Below are positions 51,146-59,888 of a stretch of DNA of 64,000 nucleotides, piece after piece. How positions within the stretch are numbered: position 1 is the stretch's first letter; the number at the start of each line of letters is the position of its first letter. Source of the stretch: Streptomyces showdoensis (GTDB lineage Bacteria > Actinomycetota > Actinomycetes > Streptomycetales > Streptomycetaceae); the NCBI RefSeq assembly GCF_039535475.1, contig NZ_BAAAXG010000029.1, positions 1 to 64,000 on the forward strand. The letters run 5' to 3'. The notes below the pieces were generated by a model that searched no databases, was not told the origin of the DNA, and worked only from the letters and a program-made list of their open reading frames with translations. A program made the translations under genes and the position numbers.

Positions 51146-52113
51146 GAGAGCTCCACTCGGTCGCGGCGCGTGACGCGACGGATCAGCACGATCAGGACCA
51201 CCGTGACCAGGACGACGAACACGCCCATGGCCGCGCCCTGCCCCAGCTCGGGCACCGTGTTGCCGCCGGAGACGGTGATGTACTGCTGGACGGCGACGGT
51301 ACGGGCCTCCAGCGGCGGGTTGCCGGGGGTGCCGCCCGTCGTGAAGGCGAGCACGATCTCGAACACCTTGAGGCTGTTGACGACCCACAGCACGGCCGCC
51401 ACCGAGAAGACGTCCCACGTCAGCGGCAGCGTGATGTGCCGGAACTGCTCCCACTTGGTGGCGCCGCTCAGGTGGGCGTCCTCGTAGAGGTGCGGCGGGA
51501 TCGCGTCCACCGCCGACATCATCAGGGCGATGTAGAAGCCGGTCGACGACCAGACCAGGCCGGCGATGACGCACCGGAACACCAGCTCGGGTCCCAGCCA
51601 GGGCAGCGCCTCGATCCCCACCGCGCCGAGGAGGTCGTTGACCGCCCCGTCGGGGTTGAGCAGGAATCCGATCGCCGCGCCGACGGCGATCGCCGAGATG
51701 ATCATGGGGAGGAAGACGACGGAGCGGATGAACGCCCGGCCCCTCGCCTGCCGCAGCACGGTCATCGCCAGGAAGGTGACCGCGAAGACGGCGGCGCCGC
51801 CGCCCACGGACAGGACCAGCGTGTTCAGGAACGAGGACCGGAACGCCTCGTTCTGGAGGAGCGAGGTGTAGTTGCCCAGGCCCCGCCAGGACATCTCGGC
51901 ACCGGGTCCGGCCCAGCGATGGAGGCTGACCCAGGCGCCGTACAGCGCGGGCACGACGAACAGGGCGGAGTAGAGCACGAGGGCCGGGAGCAGGAAGGGC
52001 CAGAAGGCCCGCTCCCGCGCCGGCCGCGGGGTGCGCCGCCCGCGCCGCCCGCTCTCGCGCGCCGAGGTGTTCGGAGGGGTTTCGCGCGAGATACGGACCG
52101 CTGTCGCGCTCAT
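51142..52113 (-). CDS. Sugar ABC importer permease, MalF type (CUT1)
   Basis: The 323-residue protein has a basic cytoplasmic head, TM1 (WPFLLPALVLYSALFVVPAL), the WVSLHRWAG...GLGNYTSLLQNEAFR region typical of MalF-type permeases, and the coupling loop PHLYEDAHLSGATKWEQFRH. It forms the channel with the MalG-type gene. ATG 52113 has AGGTG 5 bases upstream; GTG 52119 is two codons earlier. The gap to the binding-protein gene is 167 bp and repeat-rich. Confidence 0.9.
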   Translation of the reverse strand: MSATAVRISRETPPNTSARESGRRGRRTPRPARERAFWPFLLPALVLYSALFVVPALYGAWVSLHRWAGPGAEMSWRGLGNYTSLLQNEAFRSSFLNTLVLSVGGGAAVFAVTFLAMTVLRQARGRAFIRSVVFLPMIISAIAVGAAIGFLLNPDGAVNDLLGAVGIEALPWLGPELVFRCVIAGLVWSSTGFYIALMMSAVDAIPPHLYEDAHLSGATKWEQFRHITLPLTWDVFSVAAVLWVVNSLKVFEIVLAFTTGGTPGNPPLEARTVAVQQYITVSGGNTVPELGQGAAMGVFVVLVTVVLIVLIRRVTRRDRVELS

Positions 52114-52193
52114 GGTCACCTGCTTCGGGGACGTCGGGGAGTGAGGCTGATGGCGTTGGTGGGGTGATGGCGTTGGTCGGGTTCGTGCGGTTG

Positions 52194-52239
52194 ATGGGTG
52201 TGGTGGGGCTCATGGGTGTGGTGGGGCTCATGGGCTTGG
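52194..52239. repeat. 18-bp tandem repeat in the importer operon
   Basis: ATGGGTGTGGTGGGGCTC is perfect at 52194-52211 and 52212-52229, with a degenerate start of a third copy. A TGATGGCGTTGGT pair precedes it (about 52148-52178). It lies in the -strand gap between the binding-protein stop and the MalF-type start, and may be spacer DNA. Confidence 0.8.
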
Positions 52240-52280
52240 GAGGGAGGTCGCCCCGCGGCGAGGGTGCCGGGAAGGAGGGG

Positions 52281-53576
52281 TCAGCCGTTGGAGGCGATGA
52301 ACGTCGCGCTCTTCTCCTTGCCCTGGGCCACGAACTCCTCGGCCGAGAGCTTGCCGCCGATCAGCTTGTCGTCGAGCGGCAGGAAGACGTCGGTCCACCA
52401 GGCGTTGAGCCCCGGGGCGCCGTCGTAGGGCTTGTGGACCGCGGTGGCTCCGGTGATGGCCTTCTGCAGTCCGGTCAGGTTCGCCGGTGCGGGCACGTCG
52501 GAGCGGGAGGGGATGTTGAGCGCCTCGGTGCCGATGCGCGAGGTGTACTTCTTCTGCTGGAAGAACGCGAGGAACCGCTTCGCGGCCTCCGGGTGCCGGC
52601 CCTTGGCGTTCACGCCCCAGCCGAGGGTGCCCGCCTCGACGGAGTCCTTTCCGCCGGCCGGGTACTGGAAGGAGGAGATCTTCGCGTCGGCGGGCAGCTT
52701 GGGCTTGATCTCGCTGGTCAGCCAGGTGCCGTTGATGTTGAGGTCGTACCCGCCGGTGGCGAACCGGTCCTGCGCGGCAGGGTACTTGGTGGCGGTGAAG
52801 GCCTTCTGGAAGTACCCGCCCGAGGCGAGCTTCTCCACCTGCCGCGCGGCGGCGAGGACTTCGGGACGGTCCCAGGCCGCGGGGTCGGTGCCGAGGGCGT
52901 GCAGGCTCCCGGCGCCCTGGGCGCGGACGAGCGCCGAGTAGAACCAGTACGCGTTGTAGAAGGGGACGGTGCCGTCCTGCCCCAGGGGGACGCGGCCCGC
53001 CTTCTTGGCCTTGTCGAGGTAGGCGACGAACGCGGCCCAGGTGCGCGGCGGCGCGGTCTCCAGCTCGGGGTGCCGGGCCGCGTCGAACCACACGCCGGTC
53101 GAGATGACGGTGTGCGGGATGAGGCCGAGGCCCTTCTCGTCGGAGGAGGCCTGCTTCGCGGCGGTGGAGAGGACCTCGCCGACGGTCGTCCCCTCCCCCG
53201 GTATCTTCGCGTTCAGGACGTCGTCCACGGGGGCCAGCAGGTTCTGGGCGCGGAACTTGCCCATGTTGTCGGTGGCGGTGTCGAACAGGTCGGGTCCCCG
53301 GCCCGCGGCCATCTCGGTGGCGAGGCTGTCGGTGCCGTTGCGGCCCATCCACTTCACGTCGACCTGGATGCCGGTCTGCGCGGTGAAGTCGGCGAGGGCC
53401 GCCTGGAAGATCTTCGCCTGTGGTTCGTCCTTGCCCCAGGTCGACGTGTAGGAGAAGGACTTCGCCCCCTCCCCGGCGGCGGAGTCGCCACCGTTCTTCT
53501 TGCCGCAGGCGGTGGTGGTGAGGGCCAGTGCGCCGAGCAGGGCGAGTGCGGTCACCCGTGTGCTGAGCTGCTTCAT
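52281..53576 (-). CDS. Sugar-binding lipoprotein of a CUT1 importer
   Basis: The 431-residue protein has a lipobox TTAC (C24) after a short Leu/Ala core. The bacterial extracellular solute-binding family 1 features follow: FTAQTGIQVDVKWMGRN, EMAAGRGPDLFDTATDN, and YDLNINGTWLTSEIKPKLPA. It captures a sugar outside the cell and hands it to the downstream permeases. ATG 53576 has GGAGAAGA upstream and overlaps the oxidoreductase stop (ATGA). It is the second gene of the operon whose promoter lies near 55 kb. The ligand is probably an amino-sugar oligosaccharide, inferred from GH20 nearby. Confidence 0.9.
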   Translation of the reverse strand: MKQLSTRVTALALLGALALTTTACGKKNGGDSAAGEGAKSFSYTSTWGKDEPQAKIFQAALADFTAQTGIQVDVKWMGRNGTDSLATEMAAGRGPDLFDTATDNMGKFRAQNLLAPVDDVLNAKIPGEGTTVGEVLSTAAKQASSDEKGLGLIPHTVISTGVWFDAARHPELETAPPRTWAAFVAYLDKAKKAGRVPLGQDGTVPFYNAYWFYSALVRAQGAGSLHALGTDPAAWDRPEVLAAARQVEKLASGGYFQKAFTATKYPAAQDRFATGGYDLNINGTWLTSEIKPKLPADAKISSFQYPAGGKDSVEAGTLGWGVNAKGRHPEAAKRFLAFFQQKKYTSRIGTEALNIPSRSDVPAPANLTGLQKAITGATAVHKPYDGAPGLNAWWTDVFLPLDDKLIGGKLSAEEFVAQGKEKSATFIASNG

Positions 53577-54925
53577 CGCGTCTTCTCCGTGAGGGGTGGG
53601 ACCTGGGGGGCCGGTGGGTGCGGGGGCGGGGCTTGGGGGGACGGGGCTTGGTGCGACGGGAGGGTGTGCGGGGAAAGGGTGGTGACCGTGCGGGTGCGGC
53701 GGGCGGTCTCGGCGGCCCAGACCACGCGGTGGGTGGCCAGGCTCTCGCTCCCGGTGGAGCGGATCGAGCGCGGATCCCCGCTGCGCACGGCCTCGACGAA
53801 GGCGTCGAGCAGTGCCTCGTCGCCGCCGCCGTGGCCTTCGGCGGCCGAGGCGTCGCTGCCCGTGTCGGTGACGATCGTGGTGTGGCTGTCGGTGACGAAG
53901 TCGTGGACGTGGAGCCGCACTCCGTCGCCCTCGATGGAGCCGTGGGTGCCGAAGATGCGGGTCTTGCGGTGTTCCAGGGCGGCGAACGCCGTCATGGTGA
54001 AGCTGGCGGTCGTGCCGTCGGCGAACTCCATGTCCACGACCTGGCTGTCGACGACGTCGTTCCCGGCGTCGTACACGCAGCGGCCGTACGGTCCGTCCCG
54101 CAGCGCGGTCAGGACGCCCCGCTCGGTGTGGTCGTCGGTGACGGCGGACAGCGGCCACCATTCCTTGACCGGATCGCCGAGGCAGTCGAGGTAGATCCGT
54201 TTGGCGGAGTACGGGCAGCCGGCCTCCACCGGGCAGTCCAGGCAGTTGGCGGTGGCGCCCGCGGGCCGCTGCTCCGGGCGGAAGTGCACGAGGTTCCCGA
54301 AGGAGGAGATCCGCTCGGGCAGGGCTCCCTTCACGTGGACCATCCAGTCCAGGTCGTGGCAGGCCTTGGCGAGCAGCATCGACGCCGACTCGGCCTCGTT
54401 GCTCCAGTTGCCGCGGACGAAGGAGTGCGCCTGGTGCCACCAGCCGACCTGTTCCAGGTGCTGGATGTTCATGATCTCGCCGATGGTCCCCTTGGCCAGG
54501 AGCTCCTTGAGGGCCTCGGTGTAGCGCGTGTAGCGCATGACGTGGCACACGGCGAGCAGGACTCCGTGGCGCTCGGCCGCCTCGGCGATGAGGACGGCCT
54601 CCGCCTCGGTCGGTGCCATCGGCTTCTCCAGGAGGAGGTGGTAGCCGCGTTCGGCCGCGAGGACCGCGGGGCCGACGTGCATCCGGTCCTGCGTCGAGAT
54701 GACGGCCGCGTCGGCGAGCCGGTCCCGGCCGAGGAGCTCCTGCCAGTCGGCGAAGACGTTCTCGGCGGGGATGCCGTGCTCCGCGGCGAACCGGGTGCGG
54801 CGCTCCTCGTCCGGCTCGGCCACGGCCACCACGCGTGCCCGGCCGGTGGTCCGGGCACGGCGGGCGTATCCCGTACCGCGTAACCCCGCCCCGATGACGG
54901 CAAGTCGGACTTCGGAACTCCGCAT
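53573..54925 (-). CDS. Gfo/Idh/MocA oxidoreductase with a cysteine-rich insert
   Basis: The 450-residue protein starts with a Rossmann NAD(P) site VIGAGLRGTGYARRA, and carries the family EKP motif in LLLEKPMAPTEAEA. The catalytic Lys/His region CHDLDWMVHV follows. Residues about 228-252 hold a cysteine cluster, NCLDCPVEAGC then C in LDC, a CxxC-x5-C pattern that may bind metal and is absent from most Gfo/Idh enzymes. The C-terminal 50 residues are Pro/Ser-rich. It would oxidise a sugar or sugar acid brought in by the importer. It is the first gene of the operon and faces the ROK gene across 91 bp. Confidence 0.88.
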   Translation of the reverse strand: MRSSEVRLAVIGAGLRGTGYARRARTTGRARVVAVAEPDEERRTRFAAEHGIPAENVFADWQELLGRDRLADAAVISTQDRMHVGPAVLAAERGYHLLLEKPMAPTEAEAVLIAEAAERHGVLLAVCHVMRYTRYTEALKELLAKGTIGEIMNIQHLEQVGWWHQAHSFVRGNWSNEAESASMLLAKACHDLDWMVHVKGALPERISSFGNLVHFRPEQRPAGATANCLDCPVEAGCPYSAKRIYLDCLGDPVKEWWPLSAVTDDHTERGVLTALRDGPYGRCVYDAGNDVVDSQVVDMEFADGTTASFTMTAFAALEHRKTRIFGTHGSIEGDGVRLHVHDFVTDSHTTIVTDTGSDASAAEGHGGGDEALLDAFVEAVRSGDPRSIRSTGSESLATHRVVWAAETARRTRTVTTLSPHTLPSHQAPSPQAPPPHPPAPQVPPLTEKTR

Positions 54926-54952
54926 CGAATGCCCTTCCGTGGGTTGCGACTT

Positions 54953-54995
54953 ACTAATGAAGGATGTTTTTATTTGTGGAGTGACATCCTGTCAA
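54953..54995. promoter_or_regulatory. Divergent promoter and candidate ROK operator
   Basis: For the - strand, TTGACA (54990-54995) and TAAAAA (54967-54972) are separated by 17 bp, close to a sigma-70-like promoter. ACTAATGAA (54953-54961) lies just downstream and recurs before the beta-helix gene. AGGATGT (54961-54967) and ACATCCT (54984-54990) are inverted repeats around the -10. Both divergent genes could be repressed from here. Confidence 0.6.
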
Positions 54996-55016
54996 TACCC
55001 GGGAAGGAGTCGATAG

Positions 55017-56177
55017 TTGAAGATCCGGGGCAGCGACGGCCCGCGCTTGAGAAGGATCAACCTGGCGGCCACCCTGCGCGCGGTGCGGGAAGGGCCGCCC
55101 GTCGGGCTCACCGAACTCGCCGCTCGCGCGGGCCTTTCGCGCCCCACCGTCGAGGGGCTCGTCGAGGAGCTGCTCGGTCAGGGCTGGCTGAGCGAGACGC
55201 CCCGGGAGAGCGGGCGGATGGGCCGGCCGCGGCGGCTGTTCCGGTTCCGTGCCGAGGCCGGACACGTCCTGGGGATCGACGTCGGGGCCTCCAGCGTCCG
55301 CGCCGTCGTCTGCGATCTGGACGGCGAGGTCACGGGCAGGTTCTCGGTCCGCGCCGAGGCGTCGTCGGGCCGTGCCGAGCGGCTGGCCGCGATGCGCTCC
55401 GCCGTCCCCGGGGCGCTGGACGACGCCCGGGTCCCCGCCGGAGCGGTGCTGGCCGTCTGCGTCGGCACGACGGGCGTGGTGACCGGAGCCGGCACGGTGA
55501 AGCTCTCGGTCAGCCTGCCCGAATGGACCGGCCTCGACCTCGCGGCCGAGGTGGGCCGCGACTTCGACGCCCCGGTCCTCGTGGAGAACGACTGCAACCT
55601 GGCCGCCCTCGCGGAGCGCTGGGCCGGGGTGGCGCAGCAGGTCGACGACGTGGTCTTCGTCCTGTCCGGCATGCGCACCGGCTGCGGGATGCTCATCCGG
55701 GGCGAGCTGCACCGGGGCCGCCGGGGCGCGGCCGGCGAGATCGGCGCCCTCCCGCTGGTCGGCTGGCACCGGGCACCCTCGCACCTGGCCGCCTTTCCCG
55801 GCCTTCCCCCCGGGACCGCGCCCGAGGAGACGGGCGGTCTGGTCTTCGCGGCGGCCAGGTCCGGCGACCCGGCGGCGCGCTGGGCGGTGGAGCAGTTCGC
55901 CCACGACCTGGCGGAGGGCATCGCCGCGCTGGTGCTCACGGTCGACCCCGACCTCGTCGTGCTCGGCGGCGGGGTGTCCCGCTCGGCGGACGTGCTGATG
56001 GAGCCGCTGCGCCGGCATCTGGACCCGCTGTGCCTGGAGCCGCCCGCCCTCGCGATCTCCGGCCTCGGCGACCAGGCGGTGGTCCTCGGAGCCGTACGGC
56101 ACGCTCTCGACCACGTCGACGCGCGCCTCTACGACGTCGACGCCCCGCTGCCGGCCCCGCGAGCGCCGGGTGCCTGA
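55017..56177 (+). CDS. ROK-family transcriptional repressor
   Basis: The 386-residue protein has an N-terminal HTH (LTELAARAGLSRPTVEGLVE and the wing ESGRMGRPRRLFRF). A ROK sugar-sensing/kinase-like domain follows, with ATP-like motif LGIDVGASSVRAVV, VENDCNLAALAERW and GCGMLIRGELHRGRRGAAGE then IG. The zinc-site CxCGxxGC typical of ROK kinases is not seen, in keeping with a regulator rather than a kinase. TTG 55017 has GGAAGGAG upstream. It faces the importer operon and overlaps the GH20 gene by 8 bp. It most likely represses both sides until the amino sugar is present. Confidence 0.88.
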   Translation: MKIRGSDGPRLRRINLAATLRAVREGPPVGLTELAARAGLSRPTVEGLVEELLGQGWLSETPRESGRMGRPRRLFRFRAEAGHVLGIDVGASSVRAVVCDLDGEVTGRFSVRAEASSGRAERLAAMRSAVPGALDDARVPAGAVLAVCVGTTGVVTGAGTVKLSVSLPEWTGLDLAAEVGRDFDAPVLVENDCNLAALAERWAGVAQQVDDVVFVLSGMRTGCGMLIRGELHRGRRGAAGEIGALPLVGWHRAPSHLAAFPGLPPGTAPEETGGLVFAAARSGDPAARWAVEQFAHDLAEGIAALVLTVDPDLVVLGGGVSRSADVLMEPLRRHLDPLCLEPPALAISGLGDQAVVLGAVRHALDHVDARLYDVDAPLPAPRAPGA

Positions 56178-57744
56178 GATCCGGCTGCTCCCCCGGCCCA
56201 CCTCGGTGCACCGCCGCACCGGGACCTTCGCCCTCACGCCGACGACCTCCCTGGCGGCGGGCCCCGGCGCCCGGGAGGCGGCGGCGCTGCTGCGCGAGCT
56301 GCTGCGCCCGGCGACCGGACTGCCGCTCGCCCCCGCCGGGGTCGCGCACGGCAACGCCGTCGTCCTCTCCGTCGACGCGGTGGAGGCGGCCGGGCTGGGG
56401 TCCGAGGGCTACCGCCTGGACGTCTCCCCCGAGCGGGTGCTCCTGACGGCGGGCGCGCCCACCGGTCTGCTGCGCGGCGTGCAGACGCTGCGCCAGCTGC
56501 TGCCGGCCGAGGCGTGGGGCGACCGCCCGGCCCGGGGCGTCCGCTGGGAACTGCCGTGCGTGTCCGTGCGGGACGTTCCGCGCTTCCGCTGGCGGGGCGG
56601 GCACCTGGACGTGGCGCGCTGGTGGATGCCGACCTCCTTCCTGTTCCGTTACGTGGACCTGCTGGCCGCCCACAAACTGAACGTCCTGCACCTCCACCTC
56701 ACCGACGACCAGGGCTGGCGGATGGAGATCGAGCGCCTTCCGCGGCTGACGGAGGTGGGCGCGTGGCGGTCCCGCAGCATGGCGGGGGCGCTCGCCGAGG
56801 AGCGGTACGACGAGGTGCCGCACGGCGGCTTCTACACCCGCCGCGAGCTGGGGGACCTGGTCGCGTACGCGGCCCGGCGGGGGGTCACGGTCGTCCCGGA
56901 GATCGACCTGCCGGGGCACACCCAGGCGGCGATCGCGGCCTACCCCGAGCTGGGCGGCGGCGACGCGTCCGGCCCGCCGGAGCGCGTGGAGGTGTCGCCC
57001 CGCTGGGGCGTGCACGACCGGATCCTCGATCCCGGCGAGGCCTCCCTCGGCTTCTGCCACGACGTGCTGGAGGAGGTGCTCGACGTGTTCCCGTCCCCCT
57101 TCGTCCACATCGGCGGCGACGAGGTGCCGACCGCCCGCTGGCACGCCTCCCCCTCGGCCCGGCGCAGGGCGCGCGAGCTGGGCCTCTCCGTCGACGGGCT
57201 GCACGGCTGGTTCGTCGGGGAGCTGGACGCCTGGCTGCGGGCGCGGGGCCGCCGGACGGTCGGCTGGGACGACGTGCTGGTGGCCGGTCGGGCGAGGCCG
57301 CTGTCCGCGGGGGCGACGGTGATGTCGTGGCTCGGGGAGGAGGGGGCGCTGGCCGCCGCGGCCGCCGGGCACGAGGTGATCATGACACCGTACGACCGGA
57401 CCTACTTCGACTACGGCCAGGCGGACGGCCCGGGGGAACCGCTCTCCATGGGCCATGTCACCACCCTGGAGAAGGTGTACGGCTACGAGCCGGTGCCCCC
57501 GACCTTGACCGAGGCCCAGGTCCTGGGCACGCAGGGCCAGTTGTGGACGGAGTACCTGCCGACGCCGGAGCGGGTCGAGTACGCGGCCTTCCCCCGGCTG
57601 TGCGCCCTGGCCGAAGTGGCCTGGTCCTCACCGGCGGGCCGGGACCACGGCGACTTCCTGGGGCGGCTGCGCCCGCACCTGTCCCGGCTGGACCGGATGG
57701 GCGTCCGCTACCGACCGCTCGACGGCCCCTCCCCGACGCCCTGA
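56170..57744 (+). CDS. GH20 beta-N-acetylhexosaminidase
   Basis: The 524-residue protein has the GH20 N-terminal alpha/beta domain then the TIM barrel. Signatures: GGHLDVARWWMP, HLHLTDDQGWRMEI, VVPEIDLPGHTQAAIAAYPE and the catalytic pair D317-E318 in FVHIGGDEVPTARW. Substrate-assisted removal of terminal GlcNAc/GalNAc is expected. There is no signal peptide, so it acts in the cytoplasm on imported oligosaccharides. GTG 56170 overlaps the ROK stop. Together with the importer, it makes the regulon specific for N-acetylhexosamine-containing glycans. The AraC-type gene lies tail-to-tail with it, 28 bp away. Confidence 0.92.
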   Translation: MPEIRLLPRPTSVHRRTGTFALTPTTSLAAGPGAREAAALLRELLRPATGLPLAPAGVAHGNAVVLSVDAVEAAGLGSEGYRLDVSPERVLLTAGAPTGLLRGVQTLRQLLPAEAWGDRPARGVRWELPCVSVRDVPRFRWRGGHLDVARWWMPTSFLFRYVDLLAAHKLNVLHLHLTDDQGWRMEIERLPRLTEVGAWRSRSMAGALAEERYDEVPHGGFYTRRELGDLVAYAARRGVTVVPEIDLPGHTQAAIAAYPELGGGDASGPPERVEVSPRWGVHDRILDPGEASLGFCHDVLEEVLDVFPSPFVHIGGDEVPTARWHASPSARRRARELGLSVDGLHGWFVGELDAWLRARGRRTVGWDDVLVAGRARPLSAGATVMSWLGEEGALAAAAAGHEVIMTPYDRTYFDYGQADGPGEPLSMGHVTTLEKVYGYEPVPPTLTEAQVLGTQGQLWTEYLPTPERVEYAAFPRLCALAEVAWSSPAGRDHGDFLGRLRPHLSRLDRMGVRYRPLDGPSPTP

Positions 57745-57772
57745 CCGCCGACCCGTGGGACTGGCCGCCGTT

Positions 57773-58708
57773 TCAGGAGCGGAAGGTCCGGCGGTACGTG
57801 TCGGGCGGGACGCCCACGCTGCGGTGGAAGTGGCGGCGGAGGGTGGTGGCGGTGCCCATGCCGGTGGTCTCGGCGATGGCGTCGACGGTGGCGTCGGTGG
57901 TCTCCAGGAGTTCCTGGGCGTGGCGGATGCGCTGGCTGTGGAGCCACTGGAGCGGGGTGGTGCCGGTGATGTGCTTGAAGTGCCGGGCCAGGTGGCGCGA
58001 GCTCATGCGGGCCCGGCGGGCCAGGTCCTCCACGGTGAGGGGCTGGTCCAGCCGTTCCAGGACCCAGGGCAGGAGCTCGGCCAGGGGGTGGTTGCCCGGG
58101 GCGGGGAGGGGCGTGGCGATGAACTGGGCCTGGCCGCCGTCGCGGTGCGGGGGGATGACCAGGCGGCGGGCGATCCTGTTCGCGTCGGCCGCGCCGTGGT
58201 CGAGGCGGACCAGGTGCAGGCACAGGTCCATGGCGGCGGCCTTGCCCGCGGAGGTCAGGACGTCGCCGTTGTCGACGTAGAGGACGTCCGGGTCGACGGT
58301 GGTGGCGGGGTGGCGTCGGGCCAGTTCCCGGGTGTGGGCCCAGTGGGTGGTGGAGCGCCGGCCGTCGAGCAGGCCGGCGGCGCCCAGGACGAAGGCGCCG
58401 GTGCACAGCGAGGCCACGCGGGCACCGGCCCGGTGGGCGGCCCGTACGGCGTCGAGCAGCTCCGCCGGGGGTTCGCGGTCGGTGTCGGCCCAGCCGGGCA
58501 CGATGACGGTGTCGGCGTGCGCGAGGTGGTCCAGGCCGTGGTCGGGTTCCAGCAGGAAGCGCCCGACGCGCACGGGTCCGGTCCCGCACAGCGCGAAGTC
58601 GTACCAGGGGTCCACGACATGGGTGAGGTCGGATCCGAAGATCTCCACGGCTACGGACAGTTCGTAGTGGAGCATGCCGTCGGTGACGGCCAGCGCGACG
58701 CGATGCAT
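57773..58708 (-). CDS. GlxA-type AraC-family regulator
   Basis: The 311-residue protein couples a DJ-1/PfpI-like (class I glutamine amidotransferase-like) domain (MHRVALAVTDGMLHYELSVA ... ARVASLCTGAFVLGAAGLLD) to a double HTH of AraC type: LTVEDLARRARMSSRHLARH then TPLQWLHSQRIRHAQELLET, AIAETTGMGTATTLRRHFH. GlxA-like regulators respond to nucleophilic or metabolic signals; the ligand here is unknown. CTG in SLCTGAFV is the usual cysteine elbow. The start is ATG 58708. It diverges from a saccharopine-dehydrogenase-like gene, which it probably controls. Confidence 0.88.
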   Translation of the reverse strand: MHRVALAVTDGMLHYELSVAVEIFGSDLTHVVDPWYDFALCGTGPVRVGRFLLEPDHGLDHLAHADTVIVPGWADTDREPPAELLDAVRAAHRAGARVASLCTGAFVLGAAGLLDGRRSTTHWAHTRELARRHPATTVDPDVLYVDNGDVLTSAGKAAAMDLCLHLVRLDHGAADANRIARRLVIPPHRDGGQAQFIATPLPAPGNHPLAELLPWVLERLDQPLTVEDLARRARMSSRHLARHFKHITGTTPLQWLHSQRIRHAQELLETTDATVDAIAETTGMGTATTLRRHFHRSVGVPPDTYRRTFRS

Positions 58709-58835
58709 GTCCGAAAGTGTACGGGGCACGTCGTTTCCGACTCTCGTACGGGGCTCACCCCGCCGGAGACGATGGGGGCACCAGGCCGCGGCGGACCGAG
58801 ACCGCCGCGGGGGTACGAGTGCGGGGAGCAGTCTC

Positions 58836-59876
58836 ATGGAGTCAGGCCGACAGGTGGCGGTGTTCGGGGCGTACGGTCACACCGGGCGGTTCGTGGTCGC
58901 GGAGCTGCTCGCCCGGGGCTTCGTCCCCGTGCCGTCCGGGCGCAACGCGGGGGCACTGCGGGAACTGGCCGAGGAGCACGCGCTGGAGGCCCGGGTCGCG
59001 TCGGCGGACGATCCCGCCTCGCTGGACCGCGCCCTGGCGGGCACGGTGGCGGTCGTCAACTGCGCCGGGCCCTTCGCCTCGACCACCGGCCCCGTGATCG
59101 AGGCCGCCCTGCGCGCGGGCATCCCGTACCTGGACGTGGCCGCCGAGATCGAGGCCAACCTCGACACCTTCGCCCACTACCGCGACCGGGCCGCGGAGGC
59201 GGGCGCGCTGGTGGTCCCGGCCATGGCCTTCTTCGGCGGCCTGGGCGACCTGCTGGTCACCGCGGCGATGGGCGACTGGTCCGGTGCCGACGAGGCGCAC
59301 ATCGCCTACGCGCTCAGCGACTGGCACCCCACCGCCGGCACCCGCCGGTCCGGTGCCGTCTCGCGCGAGCGGCGCGGCGCGCACCGCCTGCGCTACCGCG
59401 GCGGCCGGTGGGAGCGGCGCACCGACGCGGCCCCCACCCTCGACTGGGAGTTCCCCCGGCCGGTCGGCCGGCGGCCCGTGATCGGGGAGTTCACGATGGC
59501 CGATGTCGTGACCGTCCCCCAGCACCTGTCCATCCCGGACGTGACCAGCTACATGACTGCCGAAGCCGCCCGCGACGTCGTGGCTCCCGACACCCCCGCC
59601 CCCACCGCCACCGACGGCAGCGGGCGTTCGGGCCAGACCTTCCTCGTCGACGTCCTGGTCCGCTCCGGCGGGGCCGAACGGCGTGCCACGGCCCGTGGCC
59701 GGGACATCTACGCGGTCACCGCACCGCTCGTCGTCGAAGCCGTCGACCGGGTCCTGACCGGCCGCACCAGGGGCGTCGGCGTCGCCTCCGCGGGCGAACT
59801 CTTCGACGCCGTCGACTTCCTGCGCGCCCTCGCCCCGCACATCACCTTCGACCACCACCGGGAGCGGACGGCCTGA
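58836..59876 (+). CDS. Saccharopine dehydrogenase-like NAD(P)-binding protein
   Basis: The 346-residue protein has the Rossmann start VAVFGAYGHTGRFVVAEL with GAYGHTG for GxxGxxG, an acidic/basic switch at SGRNAGALREL, and the sequence VVNCAGPFASTTGPVIEAAL then AGIPYLDVAAE, all typical of saccharopine dehydrogenase-like and trans-enoyl-reductase-like proteins. It is a cytoplasmic reductase whose substrate is not predictable. ATG 58836 has GGGGAG 8 bases upstream. It is divergent from the GlxA-type regulator (128 bp gap) and convergent with the CAP-domain gene (12 bp gap). Confidence 0.85.
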   Translation: MESGRQVAVFGAYGHTGRFVVAELLARGFVPVPSGRNAGALRELAEEHALEARVASADDPASLDRALAGTVAVVNCAGPFASTTGPVIEAALRAGIPYLDVAAEIEANLDTFAHYRDRAAEAGALVVPAMAFFGGLGDLLVTAAMGDWSGADEAHIAYALSDWHPTAGTRRSGAVSRERRGAHRLRYRGGRWERRTDAAPTLDWEFPRPVGRRPVIGEFTMADVVTVPQHLSIPDVTSYMTAEAARDVVAPDTPAPTATDGSGRSGQTFLVDVLVRSGGAERRATARGRDIYAVTAPLVVEAVDRVLTGRTRGVGVASAGELFDAVDFLRALAPHITFDHHRERTA

Positions 59877-59888
59877 CCCGGGGCACGG

